DNA of 64,000 nt from Halosolutus halophilus (GTDB taxonomy: Archaea; Halobacteriota; Halobacteria; Halobacteriales; Natrialbaceae): positions 1,798,001 through 1,862,000 of the forward strand of contig NZ_CP094974.1 of assembly GCF_022869805.1 (NCBI RefSeq), read 5' to 3'. Numbering within the stretch: the first letter of the stretch is position 1; every line of letters begins with the position of its first letter. The notes under the pieces are model-generated. The model had not been told where the DNA came from, did not search any database, and saw nothing but the letters and a program-made list of their open reading frames with translations. The position numbers and the translations under genes were made by a program. Below are positions 16,922-26,540 of this stretch, one piece after another.

Positions 16922-17755
16922 TCACCGATCGAGAAACGATCGCACCGTCGCGTCGAACGTTCTTTTGCGCTCGTGGAACGCGCCGTGTTTCGCCCCGGGG
17001 ACGAGTTCGAGGTCCCCGTTCGGCAATTCGGCGGCGGTTTCGCGCGCGAGTCTGGCCGTGAAGTAGGGGTCGCGTTCGCCGCCGAACACGAGCGCGGGCT
17101 GGTCGATGTCGTCGAGTCGATCGCAGCCGTCGTAGCCGAGAATCATCTCGAGCGATCGCCACACGTCGGCGGGTTCGGCGGGCCGGGGGAGCAGGGCCCG
17201 GCCGATCGTCCGGATCATCGGCGGGTACGTTATCGCGCGCCCGTCCGAGAACATGTCGACGGCGAGCTTTGACCGGATCGACGCCCAATCGTGCTCGCGG
17301 GCGTACCGCTCGAGTTCACGGGCGTCCGACCGCGCGTCTTCGTCGAGTCGGCACGCGCTGTTCGCGAGGACGAGCCGATCGACCAGGTCCGGACGGCGCC
17401 GGGCGAGCGACTGACCGATCAGTCCACCCATCGAGACGCCGATCACGTCTACCGCCTCGCTCGACTCGGCGACCGCCTCGATCGATCGCGCGTGATCGTC
17501 GGCTGCCCGGGTGGCATCGTATCCCGACGGAAGCCCGCGGGGACGACTACAAAGGTATACCCTGTACTCGTCGAGGTATCGGGCGAAGTACGGAGCGAGC
17601 GCCCAGCCGGCGAACGGTGGATAAACGCCGGTGAACATCGCGTCGCCCAGTCCGGGCAGGACGACGAGCGCTCGCGGGCCGTTCCCGACGGCCGCGTAGG
17701 GGTGCCCGCCGGTGAGGTCACCGGTCTCGCTTCGGACCGGGATCGATCGGTGCAT
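16922..17755 (-). CDS. alpha/beta-fold hydrolase
   Basis: A 277-residue esterase/lyase-like hydrolase. The oxyanion-side motif is LVVLPGLGDAMFTG. The nucleophile elbow is GVSMGGLIGQSLA, with the catalytic Ser in G-V-S-M-G. The acid is in VFGGERDPYF and the final His in GAKHGAFHE. The start at 17755 (MHRSIPVRSETGDL) was preferred to a 14-residue upstream extension. The gene ends 5 bp from the stop of the convergent subtilase gene. The substrate is unknown. Confidence 0.85.
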   Translation of the reverse strand: MHRSIPVRSETGDLTGGHPYAAVGNGPRALVVLPGLGDAMFTGVYPPFAGWALAPYFARYLDEYRVYLCSRPRGLPSGYDATRAADDHARSIEAVAESSEAVDVIGVSMGGLIGQSLARRRPDLVDRLVLANSACRLDEDARSDARELERYAREHDWASIRSKLAVDMFSDGRAITYPPMIRTIGRALLPRPAEPADVWRSLEMILGYDGCDRLDDIDQPALVFGGERDPYFTARLARETAAELPNGDLELVPGAKHGAFHERKRTFDATVRSFLDR

Positions 17756-17772
17756 CGGACCTCTCGGCCGCC

Positions 17773-18315
17773 TCAGGAGGGCGTCAGCCGATCCCACAGC
17801 GACTTCATCTCCGAGGCCGTCGACAGCGTGTCGAGTTCGCGGTACGCCGACTTCTCCTCGTCGTAGTTCGCCTCTAGCGGCGTCTGCACGTCGTTGCCGA
17901 GTTCGAGTTCGGTCGCAAGCATCGACAGTCCCTCGTAGGCCGTCATCTCGACCCGCTCGGTCATCATGCCGGCGTTCAGGTAGACCATATCGAGCAGGTC
18001 GTCGTCCGTGATCTGGTCCTCGAGGGTCCGCCGCTCCGTTTCGAGGGCGTCGAGTACCGGATCCTCTCGCGCCTCCGGACGTTCACCGAGCGCGTCGAAG
18101 GCGTCCTCGATGCGCTCGACCTGCGTGCGCGTCTCGTCGCGGTGGTCGGCGAATCCCCGGCTCATTCGATCGTTACTCGCGTTGAGCGCCATCTCGTCGA
18201 GCGTGTCGATCAGTTCCCGTTCGACGTAGTACTGCTGGCCGAGCTTGTGGACGAACAGCTGGTGGACGGTATCGATCGCCATGAGAATGGCGTGACCGAC
18301 CGGTCGGTTAATCAT
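17773..18315 (-). CDS. DUF892 / YciE-type ferritin-like protein
   Basis: A 180-residue all-helical protein of the YciE/YciF (DUF892) ferritin-like family. It opens with LFVHKLGQQYYVERELIDTL, in which the Tyr/Glu pair marks the first di-metal helix. The next helices carry HRDETRTQVERIEDAFDALG with its His and Glu ligands, and MTERVEMTAYEGLSMLATEL matches the second ligand pair. Members are linked to stress responses and putative iron or oxygen chemistry, but the biochemical role is unproven. The neighbour upstream is a small FAD protein on the same strand. Confidence 0.85.
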   Translation of the reverse strand: MINRPVGHAILMAIDTVHQLFVHKLGQQYYVERELIDTLDEMALNASNDRMSRGFADHRDETRTQVERIEDAFDALGERPEAREDPVLDALETERRTLEDQITDDDLLDMVYLNAGMMTERVEMTAYEGLSMLATELELGNDVQTPLEANYDEEKSAYRELDTLSTASEMKSLWDRLTPS

Positions 18316-18346
18316 CGGCCCCGAACTCGCAGGGTCCGACGGCCCG

Positions 18347-18919
18347 TCACTCGGACTCGAGTCGGGCGACGTCGTCGGGAACGTCGAAGTCGTGGTAGTG
18401 TTCGCCCTTCTCCGAACTGAGGATGTCGAGTGCCGCCGCCCCGCCGTCACCGGCGGCGATCACGGCCTGCCACTCCTCGGCCCGGACCATCGCGCCCGTC
18501 GCGTACAGGCCGTCGATGCTGGTTTCCATGCTGAGATTCACGTCGACGGTGTCCTCGTCGTCGAACTCGCAGCCGACGTCCTCGGCGATCGATCGGTCCG
18601 CGCCCGTGGCGAGTACGACGTAGTCGGCCTCGTACGCGTCGTCGTCGGTCGCGACCCGGAAGCCGCCGTCCGTCCGTTCGACGTCGGTCACGTGCTCGTC
18701 GGTGTGCAGGTCGGCACCGCGGTCCCGTACCTGTCCGCGGGTGAGTTTCAGAAACTCGTCGCCGCTGATGCTCCGGATTCCCGGATAGTTGAACAGATGC
18801 GCCTTGTGCACCCACGTCTCGTCGGTGTCGAACACGATCGTCTCGAGGCCGTTCTTCGCGGTAAACAGGGCTGCACTCAGTCCGGCGGGGCCGCCGCCGA
18901 CGATGGCAACGTCTGGCAT
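18347..18919 (-). CDS. small NAD(P)/FAD-dependent oxidoreductase (thioredoxin-reductase-like)
   Basis: A 190-residue single FAD-binding domain protein. The dinucleotide fold is DVAIVGGGPAGLSAALFTAK at the N-terminus, YVVLATGADRS is the conserved ATG motif, and GLYATGAMVRAEEWQAVIAA binds FAD near the C-terminus. It lacks the inserted NADPH domain and the CxxC pair of true thioredoxin reductases, so it cannot act as a classical one. The ATG at 18919 starts the fold directly. It lies 31 nt upstream of the DUF892 gene and may be co-transcribed with it. Confidence 0.83.
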   Translation of the reverse strand: MPDVAIVGGGPAGLSAALFTAKNGLETIVFDTDETWVHKAHLFNYPGIRSISGDEFLKLTRGQVRDRGADLHTDEHVTDVERTDGGFRVATDDDAYEADYVVLATGADRSIAEDVGCEFDDEDTVDVNLSMETSIDGLYATGAMVRAEEWQAVIAAGDGGAAALDILSSEKGEHYHDFDVPDDVARLESE

Positions 18920-19000
18920 AGCCGGAGGAACGACGAACAGCGGAATAAACGATTTCATCAATCAAACTCAATTTCCGTCGCTCCGGACGGTCGACACCGC

Positions 19001-19738
19001 TCAGGAGAGTGCCACCGAGTCGGGATCGATCCGCCGTGGCTCCGGTACCGAATCGCTCGAGACGGCGTGGCTGCCTCGATCGGTCGTCACCTCCGCGGGT
19101 TCGTCCCCGGTCAGGACGACCACGCCCTCGGTAAGCAGCGGCGCGATCACGCCCGCGACCACCGTCCGCGGATCGGACAGCGACGCCCGGACGACCACGC
19201 GATCGCCGGTTTCGAGGCCGTACTCGTCGATCACGTCTCCCGCCGCGGCGAGGACGTCCTCGTGGGTGTAGGTCCGGTCCTCGTCGGTCAGGATGTCGGT
19301 GTCCGGGGCGACGGAAAGCGGCGGAAACGCCGGATTCTCGCTCCAGATGCCGGCGTCGAAGTGGTGGACGTCAGGCTGCCCGGGCTTGTCGCCGTAGCCG
19401 ACCCGCTGGGCGCCCCGCGGTAACTCGTACCGATCGAGGGCGTCGACCGGGGCGACCAGCGCCCGGAGGTCGTCCGCGGCGGTCAGGTCCGTCGGCGGCT
19501 CGAACTGCGTCCGCCCCTCGAGCAGCGTCGTGCCGAAGAACGCTTCCAGCGCGAGCGGCCCCGCGCCGACGACGCCGACGGTGACTCCCTCGCGAACCCC
19601 CGCGTGGCGCAGGAAGTTGCCCGACTTCCAGGCGGTCGTACACAGCCAGTGGTAGTCGAACTCGCGTCCGGTCGCGTCGACGAGCGCCGGCCGATCGTCG
19701 CGCCGGTCACGCGTGAGCAGGGCGTCGACGGTTTCCAT
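19001..19738 (-). CDS. short AMP-binding-enzyme-like protein
   Basis: A 245-residue protein that resembles the N-terminal part of acyl-/acetyl-CoA synthetases (RRDDRPALVDATGREFDYHW, then GVREGVTVGVVGAGPLALEA). It repeats a similar substructure at TYTHEDVLAAAGDVIDEYGL and LETGDRVVVRASLSDPR. The core adenylate-forming motifs (the P-loop-like STG and the YGxTE region) are not visible. It is therefore probably not a full synthetase. Comparable short forms are seen in other Halobacteria as synthetase-like proteins of unknown function. Confidence 0.65.
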   Translation of the reverse strand: METVDALLTRDRRDDRPALVDATGREFDYHWLCTTAWKSGNFLRHAGVREGVTVGVVGAGPLALEAFFGTTLLEGRTQFEPPTDLTAADDLRALVAPVDALDRYELPRGAQRVGYGDKPGQPDVHHFDAGIWSENPAFPPLSVAPDTDILTDEDRTYTHEDVLAAAGDVIDEYGLETGDRVVVRASLSDPRTVVAGVIAPLLTEGVVVLTGDEPAEVTTDRGSHAVSSDSVPEPRRIDPDSVALS

Positions 19739-19824
19739 ACACGACGTTTCGGGTACTGGATGAAAAGTCCGCCGTGTTCGGCGTCATCCGCCGGTCGCCC
19801 CCGCTCATCGGCTCGCTCCGCTCC

Positions 19825-21003
19825 TCAAATGACCCCGTGGTACCGGTAGAACCGCCGGGTCCGTTCCTCGGCGAGCAACGGTCGATGAACCTGCAGCGAC
19901 GCCACGCCGGGGTAGCTGTTGGCTTCGATGATCGAGAACTCGCCCTCTCCGGTGACGACGAGGTCCCAGCCGACGTACGGCACGTGCGAGAGCGTCTCCG
20001 CGATCTCGAGCAGTCGATCGCGCACGGATGCCCAGCCGGGTACGTCGGTTCCCTCGATCCGTGTTCCGGTGTCGGGGTGCGTCTCGTGCCACTCGACGCT
20101 CCCCTCGGTCGGATACGCCGCGGCCGCACTGAGGCGGCCCCTTTCTCGATCGATCTCGGCGCTCAACCCGCCGTTCGAGAAGTTGTCCACGGGCACGGAC
20201 GCCCGCGTTCCCAGCCGGTGGATCGCGATCGGAACGAACGCCTCCCGGTCGCGCTCGTCGAACATCGTGAGAACGCGGATCGTGTTCGTCGTGCCGGGAA
20301 ACAGTTCGTTCGCGTAGTCGGCCTGTTCGACGAATTCGCAGACGAGGTAGTTCTCGAGGGAGGCGAGTGTCTCGTCGAGTTCGGCTTCGCTCGTCGGGCT
20401 GCCGTCGTAGTAGTACGTGTCGTCCCGTCGCTCGAGGAAGGAGACGTTGTTCCCGCCGCCCCCGCTGAACCACTTCAGGACGAGTCGGTCACCGTTGGAG
20501 AGGCGCTCGTCGACCCAGTCGATGGGGGCTGCAGTTGGCCTCGTCGACGGGGACGACTGCTCGGGTTCGACTCCGCCGTCGTTCAGCACCGTCCCGCGGC
20601 CGTCGGTTTCGTCTTCGAGCGCCTCGTCTGCAGCCCTCTCGTTGCGAAACGCCCCATCGGGATCGAACGCGTGAAATCGGCCGTCGGCGAGCAGCCCGTA
20701 CACGATCGGCCTGTGCGTGGGGAACTCTCCGAGGACCCGGTGAAAGGCGAGTTTGTTGTCGATCAGGGCGTTCCAGTGGCCGTTGATCCGCTTCGTCCCG
20801 AGGAACCGCTGGTAGTCGGTGAGGTACGCCTCGTGATCGTGTGCCTCGAAGTCGTAGATAACCCTGGACTTGCTCAGAAAGCCGCGCCGGTAGCCCCGGA
20901 ACCGCTGTCGGAGTGACAAGTCGAACGACGACCCGGAGCGACGCTCCGCCCTGGCGAGTTTCCGCGCTTGCGCGATCGTCCGATACGCTCGTTTGACGCC
21001 CAT
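19825..21003 (-). CDS. sugar-transfer-associated ATP-grasp protein
   Basis: A 392-residue ATP-grasp enzyme of the type often found in polysaccharide or glycan loci (PF14397-like). The N-terminal 120 residues are basic and helical (Arg-rich). ATP-binding features are RLVLKWFSGGGGNNVSFLER, then YLVCEFVEQADYANELFPGT and the metal-binding end EFSIIEANSYPGVASLQVHR. These enzymes ligate an amino group to a carboxylate or modify surface sugars. The substrate here is unknown. An AT-rich element at about 21028-21040 lies at promoter distance. Confidence 0.78.
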   Translation of the reverse strand: MGVKRAYRTIAQARKLARAERRSGSSFDLSLRQRFRGYRRGFLSKSRVIYDFEAHDHEAYLTDYQRFLGTKRINGHWNALIDNKLAFHRVLGEFPTHRPIVYGLLADGRFHAFDPDGAFRNERAADEALEDETDGRGTVLNDGGVEPEQSSPSTRPTAAPIDWVDERLSNGDRLVLKWFSGGGGNNVSFLERRDDTYYYDGSPTSEAELDETLASLENYLVCEFVEQADYANELFPGTTNTIRVLTMFDERDREAFVPIAIHRLGTRASVPVDNFSNGGLSAEIDRERGRLSAAAAYPTEGSVEWHETHPDTGTRIEGTDVPGWASVRDRLLEIAETLSHVPYVGWDLVVTGEGEFSIIEANSYPGVASLQVHRPLLAEERTRRFYRYHGVI

Positions 21004-21292
21004 CGAGGGTCTCTGCCAGTCTCGTCCCCATACTTATTCCCGGTGTAACGATCGTGGCTACACGCACAATCGTCTACGTAACCCGTGTGCGGAATTATCG
21101 CAGCTATCGAAACTCGGTGCGCATCCGAACGGACGACGGCCGTACGATCGGTATGTACACGGGCACAGTTGCTAGTATAGAATCGTCCTCGCGGCGAGCG
21201 TGTCGGCTCACGATCGTCCCGATACCGATCGATGAAGCCGCTGAGGGAGAGTTGCGTCGCGAGGCGGGATTTCAACGACACAGGAACCGCGG

Positions 21293-22462
21293 TCAGAACG
21301 CGCGCTTGATCTTCTCGAAGAAGCCTTCGGTGACCTCGATCTCGTCGCCGCCGGCCTCGGCGAACGCTTCGAGGGCCTCTCGCTGGTCCTCGTTGAGGGA
21401 CTCCGGCGTGACGACCTGTACCTTGACGTAGAGGTCGCCGTGGCCACGACCGCGCAGTCGGGGCATCCCTTTCCCCTCGAGGCGGAAGGTTTCCCCGCTC
21501 TGGGTTCCCTTCGGAATCTCGAACTCGGCGGCTCCGGACAGCGTCGGCACTTCGACGGTGTCGCCGAACGTGGCTTGCGGGAACGAGATCGGCAGGCGGT
21601 AGCGGAGGTCGTCGCCCTCGCGCTCGAACTCCTCGTGGTCGGCGATCGTCACGTCGATCAGGAGGTCACCGTGCGGCCCGCCTTCGGGACTCGGCGCCCC
21701 TTCCCGCTCCATCCGGAGGGTCTGTCCGTCCTGGATACCCGCGGGCACCTCGACGGTCAGCGTGGCCTCGTTGCGGACGTAGCCCTCGCCGCGACACTCG
21801 CTGCAGGTCTCGGAGTAGAGGGTCCCCTCGCCCTCACAGCGGGGACAGGTCGTCGTCTGCTGGACGCGCCCGAGCGGCGTCTGCTGGACCTGGGTCACCT
21901 GCCCGCGACCCTGACACTCGGGACAGGTCCGGGCGTCCGCGTCCGGCGGGTGCCCCTCGCCGCCGCAGACGTCGCAGGCTTCCGGCCGCTCGACGGTGAA
22001 CTGCTTCTCGACGCCCTCGTAGGCCTCCTCGAGGTCGATCTCGAGTTCCGTGCGGAGGTCGCGCCCCTTCCGCGGGCGGCTGCGACCGCGGCCGCGGCCG
22101 CCGCCGAAGACCTGCTCGAAGATGTCGCCGAGACCGCCGCCCATGCCGCCACCGCCCATGCCGCCACCCATCCCGCCGAACGGGCCGCCGCCCATACCGC
22201 CGGGGCCGTCCTCGCTGGCGTCGAATCCGTGCTTCTCGGCCTGTTCGTACCGATCGTGCCCCATTCGGTCGTAGGCCTGGCGTTTCTCCTCGTCGGTCAG
22301 GACCTGCTTCGCCTTCTGTATCTTCTTGAACTTCTTCTCGGCGTCCGGATCGTCGCTGACGTCCGGATGGTACTCGGTGGCCTTCTTTCGATAGGCCTGT
22401 TTGATTTCCTCGGTCGAGGCGTCGGGACTCACGCCGAGAACGTCGTAGAAATCCTCGCTCAT
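21293..22462 (-). CDS. dnaJ: molecular chaperone DnaJ (Hsp40)
   Basis: A 389-residue type I Hsp40 that delivers clients to DnaK and stimulates its ATPase. The J-domain (residues 1-70) has HPD at 32-34. A Gly/Phe/Met-rich linker follows (about 85-120), then four CxxCxGxG zinc repeats (CDVCGGEG, CPECQGRG, CPRCEGEG, CSECRGEG) and the C-terminal substrate domain ending EGFFEKIKRAF. Start MSEDFYDVLG at 22462 matches the haloarchaeal consensus; an in-frame ATG at 22474 would add four residues. It is the last gene of the grpE-dnaK-dnaJ cluster, with a 76-residue membrane protein between it and dnaK. Confidence 0.95.
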   Translation of the reverse strand: MSEDFYDVLGVSPDASTEEIKQAYRKKATEYHPDVSDDPDAEKKFKKIQKAKQVLTDEEKRQAYDRMGHDRYEQAEKHGFDASEDGPGGMGGGPFGGMGGGMGGGGMGGGLGDIFEQVFGGGRGRGRSRPRKGRDLRTELEIDLEEAYEGVEKQFTVERPEACDVCGGEGHPPDADARTCPECQGRGQVTQVQQTPLGRVQQTTTCPRCEGEGTLYSETCSECRGEGYVRNEATLTVEVPAGIQDGQTLRMEREGAPSPEGGPHGDLLIDVTIADHEEFEREGDDLRYRLPISFPQATFGDTVEVPTLSGAAEFEIPKGTQSGETFRLEGKGMPRLRGRGHGDLYVKVQVVTPESLNEDQREALEAFAEAGGDEIEVTEGFFEKIKRAF

Positions 22463-22613
22463 TCGTTGCGCCATGGTACTCGGTTGAGCCACTTGAAACG
22501 AACGTTCCCCTGCGAGCACCAGTTCCACGGCTCAGACCGGCTCCGATCGGTGACACGAAGCGACGAATCACGATTGACCGCCTCGTGGTGACGAAGACTC
22601 CCGAGTCGGCGAC

Positions 22614-22844
22614 TCACCGAAGTGCGTCGAGCAATCCCGGGACAACCAGCACCGGGTAGAGGACCACCGCGGAGTGAAAGCCAGTGTCGCGGACGAACGG
22701 TGCGCCGAAATAGAATCCACCCGCCAGTGCTGCCGCGTACAGGCCGAATCGAATCGCGCGATCGCCGATCGTTCCCTCGCTCCCGCCGGTGGTGCGACGA
22801 AGCCGACGATGTTCGCTGCCGTGAGAGTCGGGAGGCGACGTCAT
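22614..22844 (-). CDS. small membrane protein between dnaK and dnaJ
   Basis: A 76-residue protein with a polar N-terminus (residues 1-28, Arg/His-rich) and two hydrophobic segments (IRFGLYAAALAGGFYFGAPF and FHSAVVLYPVLVVPGLLDAL). I know no family. It is plausible as a small inner membrane protein, and its position inside the Hsp70 cluster may be incidental. Confidence 0.55.
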   Translation of the reverse strand: MTSPPDSHGSEHRRLRRTTGGSEGTIGDRAIRFGLYAAALAGGFYFGAPFVRDTGFHSAVVLYPVLVVPGLLDALR

Positions 22845-22974
22845 CGAAAACGAGTACGCGGATCGGCCACTAAAGTGTTCGGAGAACTACCATTCTGGTC
22901 CGGAACCAGCAGACGTCGCGTCGCCCGTCACCGGCGCAAATCGGAGATTCGCCGGTAGGCGAGGGCTCGTCCGT

Positions 22975-24924
22975 TCAGTCTTCGTCCTCGTCGTCGACGT
23001 CTTCGAAGTCCGCGTCGACGAACTCCTCGTCCTCGTCGCCGGTCGCGCCGGCAGCACCAGCGCCGGGGCCGGGGTTCGGACCGCCGCCCATGCCACCGGG
23101 GCCCGCGCCTGCAGCGCCGCCCGCGGCACCGCCTGCTGCGCCACCTGCGCCACCGCCGGCAGCACCGCCAGCACCGGCGCCGGCCTGCTGGTAGACCTGC
23201 TTGCCGATTTCCTGGAGTTCCTTGCTCAGGTCCTCGGTCGCGGATTCGATGTCGTCGGCCTCCGCCTCGTCGTCGTCGATCGTCTCCTCGACGTCCTCGA
23301 TGGCCGCCTCGATGTCGGCACGCAGGTCGTCGTCGACCTGCTCGTTCTCCTCGAGGAGCGTCTCGGCCCGCTGGATCGTCGCCTCGGCGGTGTTGCGGGC
23401 CTCGATCCGCTTGCGCTTTTGCTCGTCTTCCTCTGCGTGTTTCTCGGCCTCGCGCTGCATGCGCTCGATCTCGGAGTCGGAGAGACCGGCACCGCCCTCG
23501 ATGGTGATTTCTTCGCTGGTGCCGGTACCCTTGTCCTCCGCCGAGACGTTGACGATGCCGTTCTCGTCGATCGAGAACGTGACCTCGATCTGCGGCGTTC
23601 CGGCGGGTGCCGGCGGGATGCCGGTCAGGTGGAACTCGCCGAGCAGTTCGTTCTTCTCGGCGAGTTCGCGCTCGCCCTGGAAGACTCGCACCTGCACGGA
23701 GGTCTGGTTGTCCGCCGCGGTGGTGAAGATCTTCGACTCCTCGGTCGGGATCGTGGTGTTCTTCTCGATGAGTCGCTCGAAGAGGCCGCCCTTGACCTCG
23801 ATACCGAGCGAGAGCGGGGTGACGTCCAGCAGGACGATGTCGTCCACCTCGCCGCCGAGGACGCCGCCCTGGATCGCCGCGCCGAGCGCGACGGCCTCGT
23901 CGGGGTTGACGTTCTTCTGGGGCTCCTTGCCGGTGAGTTCCTCGACCTTCTCGGCGACCTGCGGCATCCGGGTCGAACCACCGACGAGCAGCACCTCGTC
24001 GATGTCGTCCTTCTCGTAGCCGGCGTCCGCGAGCGCCTGCTCGGTCGGTTCGACGGTGCGCTCGATGAGGTCCGTTGTGAGCGACTCGAACTTCGCACGG
24101 GTCAGCGACTCCTCCAGGTGGATCGGGCCGTCGTCCGTGGCGGTGATGAAGGGCAGGTTGATCTCGGTCTCCTTGCGCGAGGAGAGTTCGATCTTGGCTT
24201 CCTCCGCGGCGTCTTTGAGCCGCTGGAGCGCCTGCCGGTCCTCGCGGAGGTCGATGCCGTGGTCCTCCTCGAAGTTGTCCGCGAGCCAGTCGATGATCGC
24301 CTGGTCCCAGTCGTCGCCACCGAGGTCGTTGTCACCGTTGGTCGCGACGACCTCGTAGACGCCGCCGCCGAGGTCGAGGATCGAGACGTCGAACGTCCCG
24401 CCACCGAGGTCGTAGACGAGCACGGTCTGGTCCTCGTCGTCGTCGAGGCCGTAGGCCATCGACGCGGCCGTCGGTTCGTTGATGATGCGCTCGACCTCGA
24501 AGCCTGCGATCTCGCCGGCGTCCTTGGTCGCCTGACGCTGTCGGTCCGAGAAGTACGCCGGGACCGTAATGACGGCCTTCTCGACCTCGTCGCCGAGGTA
24601 GTCCTCGGCGTCGCGCTTGATCTTCTGGAGGATCATCGCCGAGATCTGTTCGGGCGTATACTCCTCGTTCTCGATCTCGACGGTGTAGTCCTCCTCGCCG
24701 ATGTGACGCTTGATCGACTGGATCGTCTTTTCGGGGTTCTGAACAGCCTGGTTCTTCGCCGGTTTCCCGACGAGTCGTTCCTCCTCGTCGGTAAAGGCGA
24801 CGACGGACGGTGTCGTCCGCTCACCTTCCGCGTTGACGATGATCTCCGGATCTCCGCCTTCCATCACCGCGAACGCGCTGTTCGTCGTCCCGAGGTCGAT
24901 TCCGAGAATCTTGTTGCTCGCCAT
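22975..24924 (-). CDS. dnaK: molecular chaperone DnaK (Hsp70)
   Basis: A 649-residue Hsp70. The ATPase domain begins [17 protein letters not shown] and includes [37 protein letters not shown] and [20 protein letters not shown]. The substrate domain carries [20 protein letters not shown] and the [17 protein letters not shown] region. The last 75 residues are a long Gly/Ala/Pro/Met-rich tail followed by an acidic [16 protein letters not shown] end. ATG 24924 is chosen because [12 protein letters not shown] is the standard start. It follows grpE on the same strand after a 350-bp gap with its own TATA-like element. Confidence 0.97.
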   Translation of the reverse strand: MASNKILGIDLGTTNSAFAVMEGGDPEIIVNAEGERTTPSVVAFTDEEERLVGKPAKNQAVQNPEKTIQSIKRHIGEEDYTVEIENEEYTPEQISAMILQKIKRDAEDYLGDEVEKAVITVPAYFSDRQRQATKDAGEIAGFEVERIINEPTAASMAYGLDDDEDQTVLVYDLGGGTFDVSILDLGGGVYEVVATNGDNDLGGDDWDQAIIDWLADNFEEDHGIDLREDRQALQRLKDAAEEAKIELSSRKETEINLPFITATDDGPIHLEESLTRAKFESLTTDLIERTVEPTEQALADAGYEKDDIDEVLLVGGSTRMPQVAEKVEELTGKEPQKNVNPDEAVALGAAIQGGVLGGEVDDIVLLDVTPLSLGIEVKGGLFERLIEKNTTIPTEESKIFTTAADNQTSVQVRVFQGERELAEKNELLGEFHLTGIPPAPAGTPQIEVTFSIDENGIVNVSAEDKGTGTSEEITIEGGAGLSDSEIERMQREAEKHAEEDEQKRKRIEARNTAEATIQRAETLLEENEQVDDDLRADIEAAIEDVEETIDDDEAEADDIESATEDLSKELQEIGKQVYQQAGAGAGGAAGGGAGGAAGGAAGGAAGAGPGGMGGGPNPGPGAGAAGATGDEDEEFVDADFEDVDDEDED

Positions 24925-25274
24925 CATGAAATTCCTTGCGGTCACTTTGGTTTAAAGCTTACCACCGATGACCGATCGCACTTGGTATTATAGTATGGGC
25001 CGGGGTATCGCGGGCCGTACCACCACGCGCCGCTGACCGCGTTCGTTCCACAGCCCGCCCAGACACCCGTAACTCTCCGATCGGGTCGACCGACAGCTGC
25101 CCTCGCTGGCCGACCGGTGTTCGCGGGAACACCGCAGACGGCCCTGACGACGTCTGGCGGCGTGTGACGATGCCGTGGCGGAAAATGGACTCGCAGACGG
25201 AGACTGAGAAACGACCCGCGTCACCCGTTCGGGCGAGATGGCGATCGCCCGACAGAGCCAGTGATCGAACGCGG
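24925..25274 (-). promoter_or_regulatory. dnaK upstream region with TATA-like element
   Basis: A 350-bp gap between grpE and dnaK. Reading the minus strand, AAGCTTTAAACC at about 24948-24960 lies some 30 nt before the dnaK ATG and is a good archaeal TATA/BRE candidate. Another AT-rich patch (TATTATAG) is at 24986-24996. The rest is ordinary GC-rich DNA without a gene or clear RNA. Separate control of dnaK is suggested but not shown. Confidence 0.5.
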
Positions 25275-26342
25275 TTACTGCTCCCGATCGGCCGATTCGT
25301 CGTTTTCGTCACCGGCGTCGGCCGCGATCCCGCCGCCGAGCTCGATCGTCTCGTCGGTCTCGTCTCCTTCGGTCGCCGCGTCGTCGGCAGCCGAATCCCC
25401 GTCGTCGGAGTCGTCCGTCCGGTCCGCCCCTTCGGTCGGCTCGTCGAGGTTGCCGTTCGAGACCGTCACCTGCGCGTTCTGGATGACCTTCTCGCCCATC
25501 TCGTAGCCGGGCGTGTACACGTCGGCGATCGTACCTTCCGGCTCGGCGCTGTCGACGCGCATCATGACCTCGTGGCGCTGCGGATCCGTCTCGCTGCCGG
25601 GTTCGGGATCGATCTCGGAGACGTTCTCGTCTTCGAGGATCCGATCGAACTCCCGGAGGGTCATCTCGATGCCGTCCCGGAGGCCGTCGACGTCACCGCT
25701 CTCTTCTTCCAGAGCGCGTTTCAGGTTGTCGCGCACGCCGATGAGCCGCTCGACGAGGTCCTCGGTAGCACGATCCTTGATCTGCTGTTGGCGCTTTTTC
25801 GCGCGCTTCTTGTAGTTCTGGAAGTCGGCCTGCTTGCGTTTGAGCCGGCTCTTCAGGTCCTCCAGTTCTTCCTCGTACTCCTCGATCTGTTCGTCGCGCT
25901 CGGCGAGGGCTTCCCGGTGTGCCTCGAGTTCGTCCTGTAACTCGCCGATCGTCTCGGCCTGTGCCTCGACGCGTTCGGTGAGGTCCTCGAGTTCCTCGCG
26001 CTGGTGTTTGACGGTCCCGTTGAGGTCCCGCGCTTCCTCGACGATGGAGTTGACCCGGTGGGCGAGCTGGTCGTCGTACTCGGTCACGCGGTTCAGGATC
26101 TGCTGGACGTCCTCGCTCGTCTCGGGTGCGGCGGAACTCTCCGCGGACGATTCGGATCCCGAATCCGGTTCCGGTTTCGGTTTCGCGTTCGAGCCGTTCG
26201 ACGCGCTCCCGTCGGCGTTCACCTCCGCGTCCGATTCACTCGCCGCCCCCTCCGTCTCGGCGACGTGCGTCTCGCCGTCGTCGGATTGCTCCTCGGACGG
26301 GACACCCTGGGCGGAAGCGTTCGTGCCCTCGTCTTCGCTCAT
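25275..26342 (-). CDS. grpE: nucleotide exchange factor GrpE (extended)
   Basis: A 355-residue GrpE, about twice the bacterial length. Residues 1-75 are an acidic Ser/Glu/Asp-rich tail. A long coiled coil runs from about 80 to 185 (RVTEYDDQLAHRVNSIVEEA through ELEDLKSRLKRKQADFQNYK). The GrpE core follows (DLVERLIGVRDNLKRALEEE, GIEMTLREFDRILED, the beta-wing VYTPGYEMGEKVIQNAQVTV). A second acidic tail ends the protein. It releases ADP from DnaK. A TATA-like CTTTTATTACC on the minus strand at about 26361-26371 suggests a leaderless message starting near the ATG. Confidence 0.93.
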   Translation of the reverse strand: MSEDEGTNASAQGVPSEEQSDDGETHVAETEGAASESDAEVNADGSASNGSNAKPKPEPDSGSESSAESSAAPETSEDVQQILNRVTEYDDQLAHRVNSIVEEARDLNGTVKHQREELEDLTERVEAQAETIGELQDELEAHREALAERDEQIEEYEEELEDLKSRLKRKQADFQNYKKRAKKRQQQIKDRATEDLVERLIGVRDNLKRALEEESGDVDGLRDGIEMTLREFDRILEDENVSEIDPEPGSETDPQRHEVMMRVDSAEPEGTIADVYTPGYEMGEKVIQNAQVTVSNGNLDEPTEGADRTDDSDDGDSAADDAATEGDETDETIELGGGIAADAGDENDESADREQ

Positions 26343-26540
26343 GTGCCAGTCAAGGAACAGCGGTAATAAAAGGATTGAGGTACGCCCGTTCGTGGCCGGC
26401 CACCGATCGAGCGTGCGACCGACTCCGGGCGCCGATCGCCGACCGAGTCGGGCGAGAGAACAGCCGCTCTCGGCGGCACCGCCCGCGCTCTCCGGCACCC
26501 GACCGACACTATTTGGGCGTCCGGTCCCCAAGTCCCGGCC

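Noticed and set aside
18347-18919. True thioredoxin reductase
   Set aside because: It lacks the CxxC redox pair and the NADPH-binding insert; only the FAD fold is present.
21054-21431. A plus-strand frame upstream of dnaJ
   Set aside because: Its second half is antisense to dnaJ and the first half has no domain; Arg/Ser-rich.
23419-24993. A 524-codon plus-strand open frame
   Set aside because: It is antisense to dnaK, which is unmistakable on the other strand.
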